Of a DNA stretch of 64,000 nucleotides, positions 26,501-35,206 are shown in pieces. The notes below the pieces were generated by a model. That model was given only the letters and a program-made list of their open reading frames with translations. It did no database searches and was not told the origin of the DNA. Source of the DNA: RGIG1918 sp964570895 (GTDB lineage: Bacteria; Cyanobacteriota; Vampirovibrionia; Gastranaerophilales; Gastranaerophilaceae); assembly GCA_964570895.1 (NCBI GenBank), contig CAZMZD010000004.1, positions 1 through 64,000 of the forward strand, given 5' to 3'. Numbering within the stretch: the first letter of the stretch is position 1; each line of letters starts with the position of its first letter. Both the position numbers and the translations under genes were made by a program.

Positions 26501-27952
26501 TTATTTGTCTAATTCTGCTCTTAAAAGTTTGTTTAGGATTACAGGGTTTGCTCTGCCTTTTGTTTCTTTCATAATTTGACCTACAAAGAAACCATAGAGC
26601 TTATCTTTGCCTGATTTATAATCCGCAACTTGTGCTTGGTTTTTCGCTAAAATTCCTTGAATAATGCTCAAAATTTCGCCTTCATCAGAAATTACGCTCA
26701 AACCTTTCTTTTCAACAAGAGCTTCAGCACCTTCGCCTGTTTTTAAAATATCAACAATCAAACCTTTTGCAATGTTATTTGAAATTGTGCCTTTTTCAAT
26801 TAAAGAAATAAGTTTTGCAAAATTTTCAACTGTTAGTTTTGTATCTGCAAGTGTTCCTTGAATTTCTTTTAAATAAGCGCTAATTTCACCCATCAAGAAG
26901 TTTGTGGCAATTTTTGGATTAACATTTAATTTAAGTGCTTCATCAAAGAACATCGCAATATCCATTTGAGCAACGATTACATTTGAATCATATTCGCTCA
27001 AACCGAGGCTTTGATATCTTTCAAGTTTTTGAGAAGGAAGTTCAGGCATTTGAGCGCGCACTCTTTCAATCCATTCTTCAGATATTTCAAGCGGCATTAA
27101 ATCAGGTTCAGGGAAATATCTATAGTCATGAGCATCTTCTTTTCCGCGCATAGAGTTTGTTGTGCCAGAGTTATCATCCCAAAGGCGAGTTTCTTGAACA
27201 ACTTCTTCGCCTGCTTCAACGAGTTCAACTTGCCTTTCAAATTCATATTCAAGTGCTCTTTGAAGTGCTCTAAAACTGTTTAAGTTTTTGATTTCAGCTC
27301 TTGTGCCAAATTCTTTTTGACCTTTTGGGCGAATTGAAATGTTTGCGTCACATCTCATTGAACCTTCTTCAAGGTTACCGTCACAAACACCTATATATCT
27401 TAAAATAGAGCGGAGCTCTTCCATATATTCTCTTGCTTCGTCAGGTGTTCTCATATCAGGTTCTGATACGATTTCAAGAAGCGGCGTGCCTGCACGGTTT
27501 AAGTCTACTAAAGAATATGAAGAACCATACAACCCGCTTGCGCCTGCGTGAACTAATTTTCCTGCGTCTTCTTCTAAGTGAGCGCGGGTAATTCCGATTG
27601 TTTTATTTGAAATTTTAATGCTTCCGCCAAGGCAAATCGGTTCGTCAAATTGAGAAATTTGATATCCTTTTGGAAGGTCTGGGTAAAAATATTGTTTTCT
27701 GTCAAACTTACATCTTTTTGGAATAGTTGAGCCAAAAGCAAGCCCGCAAAGAATGCCCATATCGACAACTTTTTCGTTTAACACAGGCAAAACCCCAGGG
27801 AGCCCCATTGTAACTGCACCTGTTTCAGTGTTAGGTTCGCAACCAAATTTGCAACCTTCTAAACCAAAGATTTTTGTATTTGTTTTAAGTTGAGCGTGAA
27901 CTTCAAGCCCAATCACCATTTCGTATTTTTCTTTTACTGCTTCAAAATCCAT
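26501..27952 (-). CDS. gatB: Aspartyl/glutamyl-tRNA amidotransferase subunit B
   Basis: 483 aa. GatB is the kinase-like subunit of GatCAB, which amidates Glu-tRNA-Gln and Asp-tRNA-Asn. YEMVIGLEVHAQLKTNTKIF and SLVDLNRAGTPLLEIVSEPD are the family signatures; the cradle domain is followed by the helical and tail YqeY-like region at about 330-480. AAAGGT precedes the ATG. gatA and gatC are not adjacent, which is common outside Firmicutes. Its presence implies the indirect route to Gln-tRNA or Asn-tRNA. Confidence 0.96.
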   Translation of the reverse strand: MDFEAVKEKYEMVIGLEVHAQLKTNTKIFGLEGCKFGCEPNTETGAVTMGLPGVLPVLNEKVVDMGILCGLAFGSTIPKRCKFDRKQYFYPDLPKGYQISQFDEPICLGGSIKISNKTIGITRAHLEEDAGKLVHAGASGLYGSSYSLVDLNRAGTPLLEIVSEPDMRTPDEAREYMEELRSILRYIGVCDGNLEEGSMRCDANISIRPKGQKEFGTRAEIKNLNSFRALQRALEYEFERQVELVEAGEEVVQETRLWDDNSGTTNSMRGKEDAHDYRYFPEPDLMPLEISEEWIERVRAQMPELPSQKLERYQSLGLSEYDSNVIVAQMDIAMFFDEALKLNVNPKIATNFLMGEISAYLKEIQGTLADTKLTVENFAKLISLIEKGTISNNIAKGLIVDILKTGEGAEALVEKKGLSVISDEGEILSIIQGILAKNQAQVADYKSGKDKLYGFFVGQIMKETKGRANPVILNKLLRAELDK

Positions 27953-28026
27953 TTCAATACCTTTAAAATTTCTAATTAAGTCTATTATATAACAAAAATG
28001 GTTTTATACTATAAAAATAATCTAAA

Positions 28027-28061
28027 TTGACAACGCCTAAAAAAATAACTAAAATATCAAT
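28027..28061 (+). promoter_or_regulatory. Leaderless promoter of the small gene at 28062
   Basis: TTGACA (28027-28032), 17 bases, TAAAAT (28050-28055), six bases, then the ATG. No Shine-Dalgarno site can fit, so the message should begin at or beside the ATG. Confidence 0.8.
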
Positions 28062-28310
28062 ATGCTTCCGACAATTTATGAAGACACATATTTGGAATTA
28101 ACGGATGAGATTTTAAAGGACATTTCTCAATGGAGAAAGTCTATGATTCATTACATTAAAGATGAAAATCCTGAATTAAATTCTGCGATTATTGAACTTG
28201 CAAACAAAACTTCACTAGATCCTAAAGCTCTTGCAACAGGTGCATATTTAGCATACAAATTGCTTGAAGTTGAAGCGGATAATAGCTCAAGTTCAATTAT
28301 TGAAGAATAA
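28062..28310 (+). CDS. Hypothetical protein, 82 aa
   Basis: I do not recognise a family. The protein is acidic and predicted mostly helical (MLPTIYEDTYLELTDEILKD), with a serine/acidic tail (NNSSSSIIEE-like). It has a strong consensus promoter and the ATG lies six bases past the -10, so it is expressed from a leaderless mRNA. The uridine-kinase-like gene starts 57 bases downstream on the same strand and may be cotranscribed. Confidence 0.7.
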   Translation: MLPTIYEDTYLELTDEILKDISQWRKSMIHYIKDENPELNSAIIELANKTSLDPKALATGAYLAYKLLEVEADNSSSSIIEE

Positions 28311-28367
28311 TTTTTTTTGATATAAAATACCTACTAATAGCATGCAGAAAGTTGAGAAAAGATTTTA

Positions 28368-29177
28368 ATGGAAACTAATTCAAATTCAAATATTCCATAC
28401 ATTGCAAAAATTATGGAAAATATTCGCAAAGTCGTTGAAGAAGATAGAGCGCAAAAACAACCCTTAATATTAAAAATTAACGAAGGTTTTATATTCAACA
28501 TAGCAAAAAAAGCTATTTTAGAAAAAAATTCTTCTTTTCTTGTTTCAATTGCAGGTGAATCTGCAAGCGGCAAAACAACTCTTGTAAACAACACCGCAAA
28601 AGCATGCATTAAAACAAACACTCAAAGTTTCTACACAGTTGTTTGTTGTGACGATTATTACAAAGACGCTTCTCGCGAACTTCAAGCCGCAGGAAGCTAT
28701 GAAGAATTATTTAAAACAGGCTTCAGTTTTGACACGCCTGACGCTATTGACATTGCAAAAATGAAAGAACATCTTATAGCACTCAAAGGCGGGCAAGAAA
28801 TTCATTCTCCGGATTACAACTTTGTTACTTGCGAAAGCAAACCGGAAGGCGCCCTTAAAAAACCTGCAAAGCTCATTTTGAACGAAGGTTTATATGTTCT
28901 TGATGACTCATTAAGAGATATTATTGATGTTAAAGTTTATGTTTACACACCTTTTGAAGTAATTAAAGACAGATGGTATAAACGAGCAATTACAAGAGGC
29001 AAAACAGGCGCAGCTGCTGATATGCAATTTAATGATGTAAACCAAACTGCATTCAGATATATCCGCCCGACAATGCAACTTGCAGATGTCGTAATTAACG
29101 GCTTAACTACGCAAGAATACATTGAAGAAGTTGCTCAAAAATTTATTGAAGCTGTTAATAAAGTTACAAGAGGGTAA
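28368..29177 (+). CDS. Uridine kinase-like P-loop kinase (second copy)
   Basis: 269 aa. Walker A GESASGKT at 63-70, CCDDYYKDAS, then the NEGLYVLDD segment in place of the usual substrate-site VEG, and a lid KDRWYKRAITRGKTG. Layout and the words SASGK and KRAI.R match the protein at 17244-18143, so the two are paralogues. It lacks the long N-terminal extension of that copy. The downstream half ends PTMQLADVVINGL as in Udk. Likely phosphorylates a nucleoside or related metabolite; which one is open. Confidence 0.8.
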   Translation: METNSNSNIPYIAKIMENIRKVVEEDRAQKQPLILKINEGFIFNIAKKAILEKNSSFLVSIAGESASGKTTLVNNTAKACIKTNTQSFYTVVCCDDYYKDASRELQAAGSYEELFKTGFSFDTPDAIDIAKMKEHLIALKGGQEIHSPDYNFVTCESKPEGALKKPAKLILNEGLYVLDDSLRDIIDVKVYVYTPFEVIKDRWYKRAITRGKTGAAADMQFNDVNQTAFRYIRPTMQLADVVINGLTTQEYIEEVAQKFIEAVNKVTRG

Positions 29178-29180
29178 TAA

Positions 29181-29450
29181 TTAACCGCTGATATCGAAAC
29201 TATGATTATTTTTATCTTCAGCGTTTAAAATTGCACCCAATTGCATTGCTTGAAAATCCGTTTTTTGGATTTTTTCAGCAACAGCACCAGAGAAAACATC
29301 ATCATGATTTTCTAAATATTGCAAAACCGGTTCCCAAAGGTTTCCAATTGCGCCTTCAACCACTTTGCCGGCTTCTTTTGCAGTTCTGTTAGGGCTTATG
29401 ACATTAAAACCGAATGAGGATTTTATATTATAGTTGATAGCTTCTGCCAT
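29181..29450 (-). CDS. Small hypothetical protein with SF-motif
   Basis: 89 aa from the ATG at 29450, which has AAAGGAG 7 bases before it; the frame extends upstream but without a site. MAEAINYNIKSSFGFNVISP carries the shared N-terminal motif as SSFGF (11-15). The rest is helical and polar with no recognised domain. It diverges from atpD and converges on the uridine-kinase-like gene with 3 bases between the stops. Confidence 0.72.
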   Translation of the reverse strand: MAEAINYNIKSSFGFNVISPNRTAKEAGKVVEGAIGNLWEPVLQYLENHDDVFSGAVAEKIQKTDFQAMQLGAILNAEDKNNHSFDISG

Positions 29451-29645
29451 TTTGGACTCCTTTGTTGTCTTTACATGATTATTTACGGATTTTTTATATA
29501 AAATCTTTAATCTATTTTGCAAATTTTACAATTTGTAATATTTGAAATTACTCAACAAAATGGAGTAAATTTTAATGAAAAGCGGATATAATTTTGCAAA
29601 TTTTTGTATAATAAACTTAAGATTAATAATTATAATGAGGTAAAA

Positions 29646-31046
29646 ATGTCTGCTACAAATGGAAAAATAGTTCAAGTTATAGGTCCTGTAATTGACGTAC
29701 AATTTGACGAAGGTAATTTACCTGAAATATATGACGCACTCGAAATATATGGCAGTGACGGGCAAAAAACAGTGGCTGAAGTTCAACAATTGCTTGGTGA
29801 AAACACTGTCCGCTCCGTTGCAATGTCATCAACTGACGGGCTGAAAAGAGGAATGGAAGTTATAAACACAACAAACCCAATCAAAGTTCCTGTCGGAAAA
29901 GGCATTTTAGGAAGAATTTTAAACGTTTTGGGCGAGCCTGTTGATAATGCAGGCGAAGTTGTTGCAGAAGATTATCTTCCAATTCACAGAGAAAGCCCAA
30001 AACTCGTTGAACAAAACACAGATATTGAAATTTTAGAAACAGGTATTAAGGTTATCGACCTTTTAATGCCATATCAAAAAGGCGGAAAAATTGGGTTATT
30101 CGGGGGCGCAGGCGTTGGCAAAACGGTTCTTATTCAAGAATTAATCCACAACATTGCAATGGCACACGATGGCGTTTCAGTGTTCGGCGGTGTTGGCGAA
30201 AGAACTCGTGAAGGCAACGACTTGTACAACGAATTTAAAGAATCAGGCGTTCTTGATAAAGTTGCGCTTGTATACGGGCAGATGAATGAACCTCCAGGGG
30301 CTCGTATGAGAGTGGGGCTTTCAACACTCACATGTGCTGAATATTTTAGAGATGTGACACATCAAGACGTATTATTATTTATTGATAATATTTTCCGTTT
30401 CACACAAGCAGGCAGCGAAGTTTCAGCGCTTCTTGGCAGAATGCCGTCAGCTGTTGGCTATCAACCGACGCTATCTCAAGAAATGGGCGAATTGCAAGAA
30501 AGAATTACATCAACTAAAGATGGTTCAATTACATCAGTTCAAGCAATTTATGTGCCGGCAGACGACTTGACAGACCCTGCGCCTGCAACAACTTTCACGC
30601 ACTTAGACGCTTCGACCGTGCTTTCTCGTCAAATTGCATCGCTTGGGATTTACCCTGCGGCTGACCCGCTTGAAAGCTCATCTCGTGCACTAGACCCTAA
30701 TATCATTGGCAAAGAGCACTACAACGTTGCAAAAAAAGTTCTTGAAACATTACAAAAATACAAAGATTTGCAAGATATCATTGCAATTCTTGGTATGGAC
30801 GAATTGTCTGAAGAAGATAAACTTACCGTAAACAGAGCAAGAAAAATTCAAAAATTCTTATCTCAACCATTCTTTGTTGCAGAACAATTCTCAGGCGCTA
30901 AAGGCAAGTATGTAAAACTCGAAGACTCAATAAAAGGCTTTAAAGAAATTATTGAAGGCCGCCATGATGATGTTCCGGAACAAGCATTCTATATGGCAGG
31001 AACGATAGAAGACGTGCTTGAAAAAGCAAAAACAATGAAAGAATAA
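29646..31046 (+). CDS. atpD: ATP synthase F1 subunit beta
   Basis: 466 aa catalytic subunit. GGAGVGKTVLIQELI is the P-loop, ALVYGQMNEPPGARMRVG and DVLLFIDNIFRFTQAGSEVSA complete the nucleotide site, and the catalytic Glu lies in VGERTREGNDL. The ATG at 29646 follows GAGGT; an upstream ATG at 29604 gives 14 extra residues that the family lacks. It is followed only by atpC, away from any other ATP synthase gene, as in Cyanobacteria and chloroplasts. A clear Shine-Dalgarno site fits its high expression. Confidence 0.97.
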   Translation: MSATNGKIVQVIGPVIDVQFDEGNLPEIYDALEIYGSDGQKTVAEVQQLLGENTVRSVAMSSTDGLKRGMEVINTTNPIKVPVGKGILGRILNVLGEPVDNAGEVVAEDYLPIHRESPKLVEQNTDIEILETGIKVIDLLMPYQKGGKIGLFGGAGVGKTVLIQELIHNIAMAHDGVSVFGGVGERTREGNDLYNEFKESGVLDKVALVYGQMNEPPGARMRVGLSTLTCAEYFRDVTHQDVLLFIDNIFRFTQAGSEVSALLGRMPSAVGYQPTLSQEMGELQERITSTKDGSITSVQAIYVPADDLTDPAPATTFTHLDASTVLSRQIASLGIYPAADPLESSSRALDPNIIGKEHYNVAKKVLETLQKYKDLQDIIAILGMDELSEEDKLTVNRARKIQKFLSQPFFVAEQFSGAKGKYVKLEDSIKGFKEIIEGRHDDVPEQAFYMAGTIEDVLEKAKTMKE

Positions 31047-31049
31047 TAA

Positions 31050-31460
31050 ATGAGTGATGAAAAAATAAAAATCAAAATAATCACACACGAAAAAATCGTT
31101 TTCGAACAAGATGTTGATGAAATTTATTCTGTCGGCACTGACGGCTCATTTGGCGTATTAAAAGGGCACATCCCATTTATTACCCCTCTTAAAGTTGGGG
31201 TTACAAAAGTTGTGACAGATGGGATGAGCGAATTTATTGCAACTATGGGCGGTGTTTTCCAATTTAACGACAACCAAGCAATAATTTTAACAGATACGGC
31301 AGAAGTTTCAGGAGATATTGACGCCACAAGAGCGCGTGCTGCAAAGGAAAGAGCAGAAGCAAGAATTAATGCAAAAAGCGCAGATATTCAAATTGAAAGA
31401 GCAGAACTCGCGCTTGCAAAAGCGCTTGCCCGCATAAACGCAGCTGAAAAGAAATTCTAA
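31050..31460 (+). CDS. atpC: ATP synthase F1 subunit epsilon
   Basis: 136 aa. The N-terminal beta-sandwich has the typical IKIKIITHEKIVFEQDVDEI and GSFGVLKGHIPFITPLKVG; the C-terminal part is the two-helix hairpin (DATRARAAKERAEARI..LALAKALARI) that can brake the enzyme. The gene starts 3 bases after atpD, so it is in the same transcript. There is no obvious ribosome binding site, which suggests coupling to atpD. Nothing further follows in the operon. Confidence 0.95.
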   Translation: MSDEKIKIKIITHEKIVFEQDVDEIYSVGTDGSFGVLKGHIPFITPLKVGVTKVVTDGMSEFIATMGGVFQFNDNQAIILTDTAEVSGDIDATRARAAKERAEARINAKSADIQIERAELALAKALARINAAEKKF

Positions 31461-31776
31461 ATTAATTTAAAATACTATAATTTTTAAAGGTTTTTGTGCT
31501 AAATGGTGCAAAAACTTTTTTAATTACTGCAAATATTCTACTCTCAATAGTCTACATCATTTGCCCCACCTCTACACTTTTTACCTTAACTATATTTGAC
31601 AAATTCAAAAGTATTGCCCCATAAGGTTTTTAGCCTAAATATCAATCGATGGATTTAGATCTTTCAATCCACCCTAAATGCTTGAAAAATTAACCTTTTC
31701 ATTGATGAATGACTACTCCATTAAGGTTAATATCTATACATAAAGGAAATAAATATTACGAAATTTGGGGGATTTT
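31461..31776. promoter_or_regulatory. Long AT-rich regulatory region before the response-regulator gene
   Basis: No gene fits here. It contains a perfect 9-base inverted repeat, ATTAACCTT (31689-31697) and AAGGTTAAT (31723-31731), with 25 bases between, and a smaller hairpin TGGATT/AATCCA at about 31650. A related half-site, ACCTTAACT, occurs near 31580. The spacing suits a dimeric regulator or a 5' leader structure ahead of the signalling and flagellar genes. Confidence 0.5.
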
Positions 31777-32481
31777 ATGAGAATCGGCGATTTTAAAAGA
31801 AAATCAAGAATTATTGTCGTAGATGACAATTATGACCACGCGTCAGGAATTAGAGAACTAATTAATCTTGAAAACGATTACGAAGTTATTGCAAATGCAG
31901 CAAATGTAAACATTGCAATTGCATTAATTAAAAAATACCAACCGGATTTGGTCTTGATGGATATGAATATGCCTGAAATTGACGGCATTACAGGTATTAG
32001 CGAAGTTGAAAAACTCGGCCTCGGAACAAAAGTTATCGCACTTACAGGCTATGATGACCCTGATTTGATTTTCCGCGCTATGAAGCTTGGTGCAAAAGGC
32101 TATATTTTAAAAACTATGGCTTCTGCTCAATTAATTCACGCACTTGATGAAGTAACGGCAGGAAAAATTTACTTACCGACTTCACTTGTTTCAAAATTCT
32201 TCCAATATTTCCAAGATTTCGAAAAAAATCCAAACATGCAAAATCAAGATGACGAAGAAAATCTTTTGAATTACCTAACAAGCCGTGAAGAAGAAGTTCT
32301 TGAACTTTTAACAAACGGCATCACATATAAAGGCGTTGCAGCTAAATTATTTATTTCTGAAACAACAGTTAAAACTCACGTAAACAACATTTTCCAAAAA
32401 TTGCAAGTAAATGACAGAACACAAGCAGTTTTATACGCAATCAACAAAGGTTTCACAAATAGAAGAAAAATCGCAATCTAA
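31777..32481 (+). CDS. NarL/FixJ-family response regulator
   Basis: 234 aa from the ATG at 31777, preceded by GGGGGA; a TTG four codons earlier is less likely. The receiver domain has acidic pocket VVDDN (15-19), phosphoacceptor Asp62 in LVLMDMNMPEIDG, Thr90 and Lys112. The output domain at about 168-225 is a LuxR helix-turn-helix (LTSREEEVLELLTNG, then SETTVKTHVNNIF). A histidine kinase gene follows 14 bases later, then the flagellar operon, so it probably controls motility genes, though no target sites are proven. Confidence 0.93.
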   Translation: MRIGDFKRKSRIIVVDDNYDHASGIRELINLENDYEVIANAANVNIAIALIKKYQPDLVLMDMNMPEIDGITGISEVEKLGLGTKVIALTGYDDPDLIFRAMKLGAKGYILKTMASAQLIHALDEVTAGKIYLPTSLVSKFFQYFQDFEKNPNMQNQDDEENLLNYLTSREEEVLELLTNGITYKGVAAKLFISETTVKTHVNNIFQKLQVNDRTQAVLYAINKGFTNRRKIAI

Positions 32482-32495
32482 TTAAGCAGGGTAAG

Positions 32496-33701
32496 ATGAA
32501 ATACGTAAATCTTGAAGAATTAATTAAAAATTCTTTTTCAAATTACATATCAAAAGGGACAATTTTAGGTATCATACATTCAATTTTGCGCCCAATCGCG
32601 TATGATAGCGCAAAAGCTTTAATTATTTCGAGATTTAAAAGCAAAGACGATATCGAAAGTTTAATTAAAAGAATTGAATATTTGCAAAATGTGAATATGT
32701 ATGATTTGACAGACAGAAGCCTTTTAAAAACTGATGATTTCAAATCTATCGAGTTTCTTTTGGTAACTTCTGCAAGGTTTAATATTTTCATCGCTTGGGA
32801 TTATTCGCTTCGCGGAAATAATTTAAGTAAAATTTTCTTCTTAACAAATTCAAGATTAATCAACGATTGTTTTGAAATAATTCAAGAAAGAATGAAAATT
32901 GATGTTAAAGAAGAATTTTATTCATACAGACCTGAACGTCGTGAAAATATATTGCTAAACGAAGTTTTGACAAATATCATCGATATTTTAAACAAAAATG
33001 TTCTTGAAAATGAATTTATCAACAAAGAAGAAATTCAAACCGCAAAGAAACTTGAAAAACTTGATGAAATTAAAGATATAGCGCACGATATCAAAAATCA
33101 AATCGGTGTTTTAAATCTAAATTGCGCAATTATCGAGAAAAAACAAGGCAAATCGCCGGAGCTTAAAGCAATCCAAAAAACAGCAGAGATTATGAGGCTT
33201 CAACTTGAAGAAATTAAAGATATTGACCTTGAAGAAAAAACAGCGGAAATAAAAGACATAATCAAAAATGCTGTCGATATGACAAAAGAAAGCTTAATCA
33301 AAAACAATAACAAAGTTGAACTTTGCAAAGATGTTGATGAATTTTGCTTCAAATATCCTGAAAAAAAATTAAGAAGCGCGATTGTAAATATTCTTGAAAA
33401 CGCAAATGACGCAGTCAAAGAAGACACTTTCACAATTAACCTCACAAGAGAAGGCAAACTTCTAAATATTTTAATTACAAACCACGGAAGCGCAATAAGC
33501 GAAGAAAATAAACAAGAAATTTTCAACTCCGGTTTCACCACAAAAGAAGAAGGCTGGGGAATTGGTTTGTATATGACAAAGAAAAACATCGAATCACTTG
33601 GCGGAGAAATTAAGCTTGTTGACTCAACAGACGAAAAAACAGAATTTCTAATAAGAGTTCCTGCCAAAGATGAACTCACAGAAAACGAAATGTATATTTA
33701 A
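32496..33701 (+). CDS. Cytosolic sensor histidine kinase
   Basis: 401 aa without membrane segments, so it senses a cytoplasmic signal or partner. Residues 1-180 are a unique input region. The H-box is DIAHDIKNQIG with His197; the ATP domain has the N-box NILENANDAV (around residue 302) and the G2 box EEGWGIGLYMTKKNI (352-366). GGGTAAG sits before the ATG. Pairing with the upstream response regulator is inferred from adjacency. flgB starts 11 bases after its stop, so the kinase and flagellar genes likely share transcripts. Confidence 0.92.
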   Translation: MKYVNLEELIKNSFSNYISKGTILGIIHSILRPIAYDSAKALIISRFKSKDDIESLIKRIEYLQNVNMYDLTDRSLLKTDDFKSIEFLLVTSARFNIFIAWDYSLRGNNLSKIFFLTNSRLINDCFEIIQERMKIDVKEEFYSYRPERRENILLNEVLTNIIDILNKNVLENEFINKEEIQTAKKLEKLDEIKDIAHDIKNQIGVLNLNCAIIEKKQGKSPELKAIQKTAEIMRLQLEEIKDIDLEEKTAEIKDIIKNAVDMTKESLIKNNNKVELCKDVDEFCFKYPEKKLRSAIVNILENANDAVKEDTFTINLTREGKLLNILITNHGSAISEENKQEIFNSGFTTKEEGWGIGLYMTKKNIESLGGEIKLVDSTDEKTEFLIRVPAKDELTENEMYI

Positions 33702-33712
33702 CAAGGTAAATT

Positions 33713-34165
33713 ATGGATTTTTTAGATACAAGGACAAGAACAATAACAGGTATGGCGCTTGACGGGCTTTACGAAAGACAAAAAGCAATCGCCTCAAACA
33801 CTGCAAATGCCCTGACTCCTAACTATCGAAGAAAAGAAGTGGAATTTGAAGTCCAACTTCAAAAGAAAATCCAAGAATACGATTACCAAGAAGAAGTTAA
33901 AGTGGATAATTCTAATTTATATAGAGAAAATCCGGCAGAAGCGCTCAAAAAATTTGACATTGCGCAAATGATTTTTAGAGAAGATAGTGAACCATTTACT
34001 CCAACTGTAAGAGAAGATACATACGGGCTGGATGGAAACGGAAACAATGTAAGCTTGGAAAGAGAAATGATGCAAACCGCCAAAACAGGCACACAATACA
34101 CAATTTTATCAACTTTGCTCGGAAGCTCTTTTGACCAGCTCGAACAAGTAATAAAAGGACAATAG
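33713..34165 (+). CDS. flgB: Flagellar rod protein FlgB
   Basis: 150 aa proximal rod subunit exported by the flagellar type III system. It has the family start (LDGLYERQKAIASNTANALTPNYRRKEV), where ASNTANALTPNY corresponds to the conserved NxANxxTPxYk box, and a C-terminal helix with EREMMQTAKTGTQYTIL. No signal peptide is needed. First structural gene of a seven-gene flagellar cluster; flgC follows after 7 bases. Confidence 0.95.
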   Translation: MDFLDTRTRTITGMALDGLYERQKAIASNTANALTPNYRRKEVEFEVQLQKKIQEYDYQEEVKVDNSNLYRENPAEALKKFDIAQMIFREDSEPFTPTVREDTYGLDGNGNNVSLEREMMQTAKTGTQYTILSTLLGSSFDQLEQVIKGQ

Positions 34166-34172
34166 GTGAAAT

Positions 34173-34673
34173 ATGAGTTTTGATTTATTTGATATAACAG
34201 CAAGCTCAATGAGTGCCCAAAGAACGCAAATGGACACTATTTCAAGCAATATTGCAAACGCAAACACAACAAGAAACGCTCGTGGCGAAAAGGAAGTTTA
34301 CAGAAAAAAAGAAGTGTCTTTTCAAGCAGTTTATAAAGACAGACTTCAAAACAATGCCCAGCTCCCGAGTGCCAATTTTGTTGCAGGCGCAACGCCAAAC
34401 GGGGCTTTTTTAAACGGCGGTATCACTTTTGGAAACAACGCAACAACTTGCCAAGGGGTTGAGGTTTCAGAAATTTCAGAAAGCAAAGACCCATACAAAG
34501 TGATATATGACCCGGCGCACCCAGACGCTGATGAAAACGGTATGGTAACTCTTCCGAACATAAACGTTGTTGAAGAAATGGTAAATATGGTTAACGCTTC
34601 AAAAGCATACGAAGCAAGCGCAACCGTTGCAAACACAGCAAAAACAATGATGCAAGCAGCACTTGGAATATAA
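34173..34673 (+). CDS. flgC: Flagellar rod protein FlgC
   Basis: 166 aa rod subunit. The N-terminus (SSMSAQRTQMDTISSNIANA) carries the rod/hook box, and the C-terminus has NVVEEMVNMVNASKAYEAS, the conserved FlgC ending. The middle is longer than in E. coli FlgC (134 aa), mostly from an insertion around residues 60-95. It follows flgB closely and precedes fliE by 10 bases. Confidence 0.95.
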   Translation: MSFDLFDITASSMSAQRTQMDTISSNIANANTTRNARGEKEVYRKKEVSFQAVYKDRLQNNAQLPSANFVAGATPNGAFLNGGITFGNNATTCQGVEVSEISESKDPYKVIYDPAHPDADENGMVTLPNINVVEEMVNMVNASKAYEASATVANTAKTMMQAALGI

Positions 34674-34683
34674 GGAATAAAAA

Positions 34684-35139
34684 ATGGGTTTAGGATTTAA
34701 TGCATTAAATTCAATAAATGATTATAACAAAGTTTTTCAAGAGGATATGAACAGGGTCAATGCTGATATCCAAGGTCAAAATGATTTTAATGAAATTTTC
34801 AATAACATAAATGAACAACTTGAAAATCAAACAATAAACGCAGGAATTGCAATGAATGTTGGCGCAGACGCAATAAACGCTCAAAAAGTTGAAAATCTTT
34901 CAGATAGCGCAAGAATGATGAACACTTTTGGAAATTCAATAAGCGGCGCAATTAATTCATTAAACGAAACTCAAGTGGAAGCGGAAAGAGCAGTTGAAAC
35001 CCTTGCAACAGGCGGGGATATAAGCGTACATGATGTTATGATTGCATCAAAAAAATCAGGAATTGCAATGCAAATGGCAATTCAGCTCAGAAACCAAGCG
35101 CTGAATATTTATAACGAATTTAAAAACATGGGGATATAA
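34684..35139 (+). CDS. fliE: Flagellar hook-basal body protein FliE
   Basis: 151 aa; FliE joins the MS ring to the rod. The C-terminal 70 residues match the family: VETLATGGDISVHDVMIAS and MQMAIQLRNQALNIYNEFKN. The N-terminal half is longer than the usual 100-aa protein and unlike it, mostly Asn/Gln-rich (NADIQGQNDFNEIFNNINEQ). Position between flgC and fliF is the standard order. Confidence 0.92.
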   Translation: MGLGFNALNSINDYNKVFQEDMNRVNADIQGQNDFNEIFNNINEQLENQTINAGIAMNVGADAINAQKVENLSDSARMMNTFGNSISGAINSLNETQVEAERAVETLATGGDISVHDVMIASKKSGIAMQMAIQLRNQALNIYNEFKNMGI

Positions 35140-35206
35140 TTTTAAGCATTCGTAACAAACTAGTTATAATCACAAAAAAAAGATATTATAAAAGCAAGGA
35201 TACAAT

